64,000 nucleotides of DNA from Chlorophyllum brunneum (lineage: Eukaryota > Basidiomycota > Agaricomycetes > Agaricales > Agaricaceae). Numbering within the stretch: the stretch's first letter is position 1; each line of letters begins with the position of its first letter. Below the pieces are notes generated by a model. That model made no database searches. It was not told the DNA's origin and saw only the letters and a program-made list of their open reading frames with translations. Positions 1 to 9,761 of the stretch are shown here, one piece after another. The stretch lies in the NCBI GenBank assembly GCA_963576785.1, contig OY756146.1, forward strand, positions 1,302,001-1,366,000. The letters are read 5' to 3'. Made by a program: the position numbers and the translations under genes.

Positions 1-1460
1 GTACATACATATTAGTGTTAAGTCCTCCTTCTGCTTGACTTATCAATCATACACGGTAGTTATGCAGTAACTCGAGTTCCCTGCGAACAAGTGTCATTAG
101 CCTAGGAGCTGAGAAGAGTCGGTCGAGGGCAGAGGCCATTCACTGGCGAGGTCTGTAGCAACAAACTTACCGGTAATGCTCGAGAACAGCCTTCTTGAGC
201 TTCTTTTTGGCATACAAGTAATTATCCGGATCAGAAAGCCGGGGTACGCTACGTCTTCCAGCGTCGAGGTGTTGAACACCACTCATCTCATCTATTTCTT
301 GATGCTCATCGGGCGCCGTGTGGGTGATCGGGGACGACACAGAACGAAGGGAACGACACGTGTCCTGATCACCAGCGGTGGTGGTCCTCTGACAAGGATA
401 TCAGTTGTCAACTCTTCACCAAAAGGGTCGTGCTCACAAGAGGCGTCATTGGGATCCCGTCACTGTCTGCACTAGAACTTGCCACAGGTATATCTAACAC
501 CGGATGAGATCTGAATTTGAGCTTGAGGGCCGTGGCGACTCCGGAAGTCCATGACGTGTTATAATTATTTTTTTGCTAAAGGACAAGAATAAGCCAGTGA
601 GACGAGACTCTAAGGGTTACGCAGGGCATACATGAATAAGCTTTCTGTGACTTTGAAGCTCACGCAACTGTCCCTGAAGAATGTATGTCCGAGCCGAGAG
701 CTCTTTTTCTCGAGCCAAGTAGAACGACTCCACTTTTTCTAGTTGCGCATCGAGATATGTGAAGAAATCAGTCTCTTGAGGTGATAATTGCGTAAGAAGG
801 TCGCGTAAAGATAGTGGGACCATAGGATTTGTCGGACGCGAATGGGATCCGCCCGCTGGTCCGCGATGTCAGTGGGTGTGTATTAGCAATGTAAGGGCCA
901 TACATCGACCGGAGAAAGTATGATCTTTCGCCCACTTGATACTAGGAATTCCTTGCTGAACAATGGAGCCTCGTCTGGTCCATATGGAGGGGCGACGACG
1001 ACTCAAAGCAGTTCCCGGCACCTGAGGACTCACTCCTTCCCCCTCCAGCTTCGGGATGGTATTTGCAGGCGGAATAATCGAAAAGCTGGACCCAGGACGG
1101 CCCTCCACGTTCCGAACCTCATTGGGGATATCAGAAGGACGCGGTTCGTTGAAGTTGACGCTCGATCCAGCAGGAGACCCAGTAAAGTGAGCACCTTGGG
1201 CTCGCCGGATTGCAGTGATGCGCTTTTTTAAGCCCCGATAGTCACTAGGGTGGTGGCAGCAGTCAATGTCAGATGATAGGAGATGGACAGGATACGTGCA
1301 TGTATGCCCGCTTCCATTCCGGAGTCTGCGAGGTGGTAAGACGGGTGTCCAAGAAAGGATGTGACTACATCGCACCTGGGTATCTTGAAGGTATCTAGTG
1401 ACATATAAGGCAATCCAACAATCTAGATACGAGGTTAGGAACGCACTGTGCAAACTTCAT
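1..1460 (-). CDS. SYG1: SPX-domain phosphate transporter/exporter, SYG1/XPR1 type (5' part, continues beyond the left edge)
   Basis: This is the N-terminal part of an SPX-EXS protein. SPX domains bind inositol pyrophosphates, and XPR1/Syg1 proteins export or sense phosphate at membranes; that role is inferred from the family because the EXS half lies outside the window. Eight exons join in frame without a break: 1460-1447, 1394-1376, 1325-1300, 1244-904, 855-632, 575-438, 388-171 and 80-53. They give 336 codons before an intron that leaves the window. The start is MKFAQYLQDTQ, then TPEWKRAYIDYRGLKKRI, the hallmark SPX N-terminus. The second SPX helix pair (LDAQLEKVESFYLAREKEL) is near residue 160, and the third segment (YAKKKLKKAVLEHYRELELL) is near residue 310. 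The linkers are Ser/Pro-rich, as is usual in fungi. The intron at 1299-1245 uses a GC donor. The small exons hide the gene from simple ORF scans. Confidence 0.9.
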
Positions 1461-3069
1461 CTAGCAATGCATGAAACAGAGATTGTGGAGAGGTGAGCTA
1501 GCTAACTCAAAATTTCAAGCTTGGCCCTGGCCTCTCTCCTCCCATGACGTGCATGTGGCGTAGCTCACTTACAAATCACGGACTCAATGTTAGCCGCCAG
1601 CTCCGGCCGACAAACTTTTGGGAACTTATGAACCGTCACGTATGTACAATCGCCGACCTTTCTCGATGTGATCCTCAAGGCGTTATCTTACTCCATAGAA
1701 ACTCATATAACTGGCCAAAGCGTTTCAGAGTGACCCTTTGCTTTCGATTTCTACATAAGACCGCCTGATGCTCGACCTATGAATGGGCCCACCCAGTTCG
1801 CCGGTAAATGGTTTTGTCCGATTCAGTTGTTTATGGCACAGCCCGCCCAACCCAAGCGCCTTCGAGCTGCCGACTAGCGAGACCGAGGTTGCTGAATCAA
1901 ACCGTTAACGATGCAGGAACCTTAGTCTTCCGCCTGCCTAACCCATGAGTCTTCTGTTCCCAGACTAGTTGCCAATCCATCCGCTTGTGCTTGAAACTGC
2001 TGAAGGCTTGATCGGTTATCACTTTCTGGCTTTCTCAGAAACGCCGTCCCTCATTTTCTGAATTCCAACCTGTCGTTCAAACTGCTGTCAAGACCAATAC
2101 CGAACGGAGTCCCCAACGGCCTTCACAGGACCCCGGCATATCCCTACAGAGGCCGGGATTTTGTTCGGACAGGGTGTGAACAGATCCCCCCTATTTTGTC
2201 CAGCCCTGGATCCAGCCTTTAAAAAAAATGCATATAACAATATTTTGGGCCAATCGAGGGCACCCAATACCCGGAATATATATCCAGTGGGAGCTCCTCT
2301 TCACAAGCTGCCGAAATGTCTACCGAATTTGACTAATACCACGACGTAGGGATCGAACAGCACCAAACCTGTAGACTCAAGCAGAATTCCACGCTTCGCG
2401 AGAATCAACAAAGCTATGCGATTGTTTGAGTCGCTGATGTTAACAATGACATGTACTGGCATCAAGAAACTTTACATGGAGTAAGGCAGCTTGAAGCTTG
2501 AATTTTGCTCCAGCTTCCCCCCTCTTTGATGGCCCCAACAACAAATGGGAATCGATGCAACCCTTCAGCGATAGTGATGGAAATCATTCAGCTGTACTCT
2601 ATGTCTTCAAAACGCCAAGACCTTTAATGCAACGTAAGAAGCATTCCTGTTGACGTTTTCTCATGTGTAACACCGCTCTTATTATTCGTTCACGGCAGAG
2701 ATTACCATCAAGTTCGAGGTCCATGCCTTACGGGCCATCGAGCAGATTGAGACAATCACCCGGCCGGGTGTTCCCAACGTCCTTGAGGAGAGGAACGCAT
2801 CACGACCCTACAGTTTGTGTAGGATGTTCTGTGGCCGCTCATGCCCAATTCCTGGTCCCGTATGGTGAAGATGACTCCGCGCTCGTGATGTTTTCCATTG
2901 CAATTGTTTGTAAAAGATGGATACCCCTACTCCAATCATTACACTGCCTGCCAAGGAAAGTGATCTTTACCTAGTTGGCGCCAATTGACAGCGTCTAAAG
3001 ATCTTGCAGGTATAAAGGACGTTAGGACTCAAAGGGACAATATCATCAGGTTACCATTCGCATCTCACC
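1461..3069. other. Intergenic region
   Basis: This 1.6 kb lies between two divergently transcribed genes, the SPX gene and the small secreted protein gene. Open frames here are short, change frame often and show no family motif. I see no convincing gene. The only clear element is the TATA box near the right end. Confidence 0.6.
3011..3017 (+). promoter_or_regulatory. TATA box of the small secreted protein gene
   Basis: The sequence TATAAAG lies 59 bp upstream of the ATG at 3070. A canonical TATA element in this spacing suggests a regulated, possibly strongly expressed gene. Confidence 0.5.
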
Positions 3070-3758
3070 ATGTACAAACTCCTCTCCGTCTTCATCGCTT
3101 CAGCTGTCCAGGCAGTTTTTGCGCAAAACGTTGGTCCTGGCGGTACATGTGAAAGCATCGTCGGTCCTGTAAGTCGATCACCGCTGGCTCTACACTTCAA
3201 AATCCTAATACATACGTCCCAGACTCCTTGTGACTATTCAACAGAATAAATTTGAGGGTTTTACTCACCGCAGTATTACGACTCCAGGTCAATATGGTCT
3301 CGTTTGCTGTCCTGTGGCCAATGACTACTCTATGTACGCTCTCCATTCGTTAGAGCATAATCTCTGGGACTGAAGCCATCCTCTAGCTGCTATGGTGGTA
3401 AAGCATGTCCTGACAAGTTTTTGCATGAAGGAGATCCCTGTGGGTGACTTGATACGTGCATTCGGTTCAGGCTGACCACAATCACTGTAGGCTCCGGATT
3501 CGCTGGTCCTTCTCCGGTAAGCGATTGTGAATACTTGGCACCGTTTCTCACTAACATAAGAACTATAGTACCCCTGTAAATTTGCTACTTAGTAGTTACT
3601 CGTCTTTGCGTTGCTCACACCTCCCCCACTCAGGCTGGCCCGGTTTGCAATGTTGCAGCCTTGGGCCCGATCGCTCGGTGTAAGTGCGAATCACTCAATA
3701 AATGGCCCTTGCTAATTTAGCCTCTTTCAGCTGTGCCGCCAAATGCACAAAAGCGTAG
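3070..3758 (+). CDS. Small secreted cysteine-rich protein
   Basis: This encodes a secreted protein of about 115 residues with no recognised domain. The start MYKLLSVFIASAVQAVFA is a clean signal peptide, with likely cleavage before QNVGPGG. The mature part has 11 cysteines in my model, including two CC pairs (GLVCC and GLQCC), a pattern of compact disulfide-bonded proteins. I traced seven exons in frame: 3070-3168, 3245-3333, 3387-3439, 3491-3516, 3569-3575, 3634-3679 and 3731-3758. The fifth exon is only 7 nt. Skipping it gives a different C-terminus, so the region after residue 85 is less certain. The family could be an effector-like or wall-associated SSP; I do not assign a function. Its closest neighbours are the SPX gene and a dehalogenase, neither of which explains it. 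Confidence 0.75.
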
Positions 3759-3857
3759 ATATTTCATACGTCTCTTGAGAAATGTTGTACTAGGGGCCTT
3801 TACTGAAAATTTTGGATGACTTATACTTGCATCAAATACCACAACAAATACCCGGAC

Positions 3858-4944
3858 CTAAGTATTCTTCTCCTTTGCAACAGCCTCTGCCATCTCTCCA
3901 AGAGTCTCAAACCTCCACGCCCACCGCTTCGTTCCCTCCGGCACGTCCTTACAGGTAACAGCAATCTGTCTGTCAATCCATACACTCGTCAACCCTAACT
4001 GATGTGCAGCCTCATGATCATGGGTCAAACTCTGTGCGACGATCAGCACCTTCCGCTTGACCTCCCCTGCACTCAATCCTAAGTCACCCAGCAACGTAGG
4101 GTCTGTCCTTATACACTCCAACACGGTATGGAAACCCCCTAGTGCGGGTTTGTAGCACTTCACATCTTGAGCGGTAACGACCAATGAAAACGGAGATAGC
4201 GAATTAGGCGTTTCTTGGGGATGCCAGTATTTGGCATAGGGTGGTTTCTGTTGATCAGCCGTCGAGCCTGACGAAGTAGACCCTGGCGAAATGGGGTTGG
4301 TGTAAACCCCAAGTTCTTGAGCATTAGCGGCGGGAGCGCCAAGGGAGAGTTTCGTGTGGGTGTAGCGGAACGATTCGTGGTCGACATTAGAAAGCACGAT
4401 CAGCTTGTAATCTTTAGCAAGCTCGTGAAGGGCGGTTGAACTGTCTGGAAAGGTTGGCCAGTCTTTAACAGATTGACCAAAGATAACGTGAGGATTTGTA
4501 TCGGACGGGGATGTGGTGGTCTGAGCGGAGGTGGATGGTGCAGCTGAACCAGTGGTCGAGCCCGAGGATGTGGTGGTACTACCATCGAGAGTAGACACAG
4601 CTCCGCCTGCATTCCCGGCCTGTGCCTTCAACCTCGCCTCTAGAACTTCGGATATTTTAGCGAGGAGGTCGGAGTAGAGCATATCGGGGAATTGGGCCTC
4701 GAGATCATGCTCAACCGCTGCATATGCTGCTAGGACTTCCTTACGGCCCCACTTCTGAGTTCCGGGATGCTTATCGAAGAGGGGCTTGAGAGCATTGTAT
4801 ATACCCGATTCCCAATCCTACACATATCATATGTAATTAGCGATGAACAACAAACGAATGAGGGTGACATACTGCGAGAGTGCCATAGACATCAAAGACT
4901 AGAACTTTAAAGTCGGTCAATTTGGGTTGTTTTGTGGTTGACAT
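3858..4944 (-). CDS. Haloacid dehalogenase type II (HAD superfamily hydrolase)
   Basis: This is a HAD-fold hydrolase of the 2-haloacid dehalogenase type, predicted cytosolic. Two exons, 4944-4873 and 4817-3858, give 343 residues. Motif I is DVYGTL (nucleophile Asp at residue 18). Motif II is LSNVDH. The motif III lysine is in KCYKPALGGF. Motif IV is around LTHDHEAAHQLGL. A Ser/Thr/Gly-rich insert of about 45 residues (roughly residues 95-140) sits in the cap region, so the protein is longer than bacterial relatives of about 230 residues. The real substrate could be a phosphoester or a haloacid; sequence alone does not say. The start codon begins MSTTKQPKL, and the first exon ends just after motif I. 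Confidence 0.88.
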
Positions 4945-5534
4945 TGCTAGTCAGGTTTGGAGCTTGAAGAGGGGAGGTAAGTGTGCTACTGAAAGTGAAT
5001 TTTATATGCGAATAGGCCAGTGTGAGCCGCAGACACATGATATATAGGTATGACATCATCAGATGTTTGATTTTGGCCAGCCAGGATTCCCATATGCTGC
5101 TAGAGGAAGTGTCTTCGGGTATCCCGAGTCATTCGAACATACAAGAAGTAAATGAAACCGCCACGAGCACAGGGACCGCAATTTTCTCTATTCCATGAGT
5201 TCTCAATGAGTCAGACACCCAGGCAACTTCGAAGACAGCGAAGACAGCTGACAATAGGGGGGTGGTGGGATGGGGGAAAGAGGTGGGTTCCCAGTTCTCA
5301 TCTCTTGACGAGCTCTTTCTGTTAAAGGAGTCCGTGTGTTCCTTCGTCGATGCGGGTATAGAGGTTAGGTGGTTGCTAGGTGAGTGACATCTTATTGATA
5401 AAGTCGTCGCTGCAGGGTAATCTCATGGCTCGGGGAACACGATATTAAACTTTGAATCAGATACCAATGACAATATCCTCAGTCTATCCAAAAGTGGCAC
5501 TTGAAAACCTCAACAGCAATATAGAGTTCTGTCA
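4945..5534. other. Intergenic region
   Basis: This region lies upstream of the dehalogenase start and downstream of the ELYS-like gene stop, both on the minus strand. I see no coding pattern or repeat. It should hold the dehalogenase promoter and the ELYS 3' end. Confidence 0.6.
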
Positions 5535-8026
5535 TCAAGTAGCCCGCTTTTTCCTACCAGAGGCTGTGGTAGTCTTGGCAGTCGGCTTTCTCGTTCTCGT
5601 CTTCTTCGGCGAAACCTCACCCTCTCCACCAGCAATGCTTCCAGTGCTAGCAGCAGTCGTCAACCTTGACGATCTCCTGCGAGTCCGCATACCATCCCCA
5701 AGCTCATCCACCAAGTCAGAAGCCGTTGACCCTCGAGATATTCTCCCAGAGGCAACGCTAGCGCCTGGTTTCCGGCCTGGACCTCTGGTACCACGCAGAG
5801 GCGCAACTTGGTCTTCTTCCTCTCCATCATCATCTATGAGTGAGCCTGGGAGTCTCGGAGAACCCCGACGGCGTTTTGGATCCTTTGACTCATTCCTCTT
5901 TGACCTCGCTTTCTTAGTCGTCGTGCTATGAGCGGATGCAGACTGCCCAGAACGTGTTGTACGGCCAGAAATAGCTTCTTCCTCCTCTGGCTCTTGTGGC
6001 TCCGTCACATGGTGCTCGTCCATATCCTCGTCCTCATCGTCATCACCAAACGAGCCAGGGACTTTGCGCTTCATACTTGCTGATTTCGAATGTGACTTTG
6101 CGGTAGGTCCTGGACCGAGAGAAGTTCCAGTGACTTTGTTTTCAACATTGGTCCAGCTGGAGATGTCATTGCCAAAGACAGAGAACCCGAGTTCTTGCTC
6201 TTCGGTGGGCCTTGGCTCCGAAGCTCCACGTTGCTCATTCGCCTCTTCCTGAGTTGGGTTCTCTTTTTCGTCGTCCATATCCACATCATCGCCCTTTGTG
6301 CGCTCGTGGGTATTCGGGCTTGCATCGGTAGGAGGTTGAACGGTTGGAAATGGTGGTTTTATGTGGCCATTGGCTCTTGAAGGCGGCTTATAGAAAGCGT
6401 TTGCCTGTTGATTTGCCGAGACAAACGGGTTGCCAGTGGGCTTTGGTGGTTGACTAGATGCTGGTGTAGGGAATTTAGCGCCAGAGAGGGGAGAAGATAC
6501 ATGAGGCAATGTGCTGAGCACCATGCGACCTGCGGTATTGCTGAGTGATAGGCGGGGTTGTGATCCGGATGGACTGGAGAAGGTCATTGGCACGGTTGAC
6601 AATGGGAAACTTTGGCGAGGTGCAGCTGGGGTGCCCAAGCTCGTGGGCCGCTGTGGGAGGGTGGGCAATGTAGACGGGATCGGTATAGGTCCGCCAAACC
6701 TTGGTGCATTCGCACGTTCGGGGATAGCGCGCGAAACGGGGGGCTTGGACACAGAGGATTGGAGATCAGAAGGGCGTATTTCTTCCCAAGACTGTGACAT
6801 GTCAACATCCTCACCGGCCGATGACCTTTGGCCTGGCTTGTGAGGTTTGCCTCCGACGGCGTGGGATGCAAGTTCTACATCAACAAATGCCTGCTCTATG
6901 GCTGGAAGGGCGTCATACAGATCTTGGACCATTTTGGAACGCTCTTGTGCCTGTCGCGAGTTCGCTCCAACTTTTGATGAAGTGAATTTTCGGTCCATGC
7001 GGATAGCATCGACGTATCTGCCTAGCTGAATCATTCGGACACAGACCACATCCTGAAGTAATGGCAATGCATCGAGTGGGAGTGTCGCAGGCGGCCGGAG
7101 AACGTATGAATGAAGGGTGGACTCCTCGAACGTCGAGAGAGGGAGGCTTAGCAGCTGCATCAGAGCAGAAGGTCTTGGCTTGGCTGTGAATAGAATCAAA
7201 ATCAGAATACGAATGTGTAGGGAAACAGGGGTGAGGCACATACGCGCAACACACCACTCCAATATTTTCTGCAGAAGGCAGGGTCGAATTTCGTTTGATT
7301 CGTGGAAAGTTCTTTGAAATTGCCAGGCCTCCAGCAAACTCGAATCTGCGAGTGCGAGCGTGTAGAGCTCGATATCATCCGGCTCCGTCAAGGGTGGCTT
7401 TGCCGTGCGGACATATTTCCGTACGAGAGTAGAGGGGTCGGCTGACAAGGAAATAGCTTGTAGAATTTTAGAGGCATAGTCTCTGTTCAGTCGGGGATCT
7501 GCAAGAATAGAGACTCCTCGCTGTTATACAATCAGGGGGGCGAGCCAGGACGTACAGAATGAGTGGAACTTACAGCAAGGTTGATCCCCGAATCCAGATG
7601 CCAATATGCGTCTGCGAGGGCGGTGAACTGGGGTGGGATGCATCTCTGCGCCGCATATCTGTCCTCCCTCCCATCTTGATGCCATTTCAGTAAGAAATAG
7701 ATCAGACAGTCTTTCTTAAGCGTGTCGTAGTTGGAGTTTTCAATGGCCTCGAGTAAACGAAGGAGTGCCGGTTCGTCGCGTGGGGGATAGAGTATATCAG
7801 GGGAACGAATACCCCCTGACCTTAAGAGAATGTCGAAGATGAGAAGGTCGTCCAGCATTGCCCGTCGCTGCTCAATTTCTTGAGGACGCGAAGCACGCCA
7901 CGCAAAGTTATTCGAGAGTTCGAAATACGCAAGGTACGCCGGGCTACGACCATGTTCAGAGCCCTAGGGGGCAGTAATCAGGCAAAACGATAGGAGTCCG
8001 CGTCAGAATTAACTCACGTTCTCCAT
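5535..8026 (-). CDS. ELYS-like nuclear pore assembly protein
   Basis: The product resembles the fungal ELYS/AHCTF1-type domain protein that helps assemble nuclear pores on chromatin. Four exons (8026-8018, 7963-7574, 7520-7244 and 7183-5535) give 774 residues. The first exon codes only for MEN. The all-alpha ELYS domain occupies about residues 30-310, with the typical opening LIFDILLRSGGIRSPDILYP, then repeated helical segments to MIQLGRYVDAIRMD. The C-terminal half is disordered, rich in Pro, Ser and acidic runs, and ends in basic stretches with GPGRKPG and TRKPTAK, which resemble AT-hook or chromatin-binding tails. This layout of helical N-domain and basic disordered tail fits DNA or nucleosome contact. 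The domain identity is good; the cellular role is inferred from the family. Confidence 0.85.
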
Positions 8027-8127
8027 GTTGAGGCCGAGGGATATAAAGAGAGTGAAAGTTCGGAGAAGGCTGGGCGCTCGGCAATTGGTTCAAGTTACTT
8101 ATGTAATCACAAGGTCATATTGTACTA

Positions 8128-9364
8128 CTATCCAAGACGGCGGTTGCGGTGGTGCTTCCCAGAGACCTGCCCACCCTCCTCAGATGTCGACCCTTGCTTG
8201 ACTCCAAGTCTTCGGTACAGGCCAATCTGGTCTCTCACTCTCAGTCCCTGGCCATGAGTAAACGCGTTCAAACAACCGTCTTCACCGTAATCCATGAAAT
8301 TGTCTTACAAGGACATCCATTAACAGTTGACAAATCTCAGTCCGATGAAGACTTACGAATCGGATCTACTCCAGGCGATGACGGGCACGTCTTTCTCCCT
8401 TCAGGACAGCCAAATCCTGGCCTGGCTTCACTGGGTGTGTCATCGACCATATCACCTGGCTCGCTGCAGCCTCCTTGGAACGTGTGGTATAATCCAAGCC
8501 AATGTCCAACCTCATGCGTCAGTGTGCGGCCTTCGTTATAGGGTTCCGTCGTTCCCCCGGGAAGCGACGAATGTAGGACTACAACTCCGTCATCCGCTAG
8601 GTTTCCCCCAACGTCTTTGGGAAAGGTCGAGTATCCCAACAATCCAGAGGGCTCAAGACTGAGATTCGTGGTCAGCACACTCCGGCGCCATGTGCAGGAA
8701 AGAATGTTACCGGCTGAGATAAACATTGAGATCTCCTGGGCCACCTTGCCTCAGACGCCGTTTCATCTCTGCCTGCTGTTTTCTACAGGGATTCAGTGGG
8801 CGTAGATTGGTGAAAAATACCTCCTCACGAGCTGGCTCCGAAACCGAACCATTCATGTTTGGTCGTCCGAGTGACCTTGACGAGCTTAAAATCAATGTTC
8901 ATCGTCTGATAATCGGTGTTCAAAACGTTCATCTGTTGCACGATCTGGGAGTCTCTGCATCAGGAGAAAGTGTTAGATTAACTTCGGACAGAGCACGGGA
9001 AGAGCCTCACAAGACATGACCTCCCTCCAGTGTATCGTTTACGATGATGATATGCATGTATGTGTTGATGGTTATAGGATCATCCAAGGAACCGTGAGCT
9101 TCGTCTGCCACCATCCGCTGATTCCGAAACTCTTCCTCGATTTTCATCAGTTCTGGGGCAGGAATATTCCCAACACCGCAACGCCTACGATTTCCGAGCA
9201 CCTCAATTGCTGCACATTATAAAGCATAGGCGTACAAATACATACACAATTCCTTGATCGGCGGTTCGGTCGTCGGGAGCAGGTGTTGTGCTTGATGCAT
9301 CGATGACCCTGGCCAGCAGAGCAGTGGCTAACAAGGAACGGCCGGACAAGGAGGGAACAATCAT
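8128..9364 (-). CDS. Secreted M43 (pappalysin-like) zinc metalloprotease
   Basis: This is an extracellular metzincin protease of MEROPS family M43. Six exons (9364-9246, 9184-9011, 8954-8829, 8782-8711, 8658-8357 and 8303-8128) join in phase to give 322 residues. The N-terminus [18 protein letters not shown] is a signal-like segment; an in-frame ATG at 9406 would add 14 residues and blur it. The zinc site is [11 protein letters not shown], matching HExxHxxGxxH. The Met-turn is in [11 protein letters not shown]. Conserved pieces in order are [33 protein letters not shown], the zinc helix, and a cysteine-bearing loop ([12 protein letters not shown]). Likely substrates are extracellular proteins or peptides. 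The catalytic residues are intact and the C-terminus is short, without extra domains. Confidence 0.92.
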
Positions 9365-9761
9365 GGTGGTCCAGCACGCAATGGGAGAGAGAGCTTTGTT
9401 GTCCATCTCTTTATGAGGAGGCCAGGCGGCATTTTGAGACCGACCGGAACACGATCGTTGTCAAGGAAGAGGAGGCCGACCGCGGGCACGATTTATTCTA
9501 CGACCAGCCACCAAAACCGTCGAGCGCACAGCTACACGACTACAATCAATAGTAAACGAAGCCATATTACAATATGTATCCCCTAATTTGCGTATGTATA
9601 TTGCGAAGGAGGTATAGGCTGGAATGAACGATATGTAAAGTCTGGTGAAATTGAGGTTGAGACTGAAGGGATGAAGCAGGATCAACTGATATGAAACAAT
9701 AATTACTCGACAAATGGACGGTCTCTGGACAAGAGTAGTTAACAATGTTACCTGACGACAT

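Noticed and set aside
869..1453. 194-codon minus-strand ORF as a separate gene
   Set aside because: It reads through three introns of the SPX gene; only its middle part (DYRGLKKRI to HTFSGR) is an exon.
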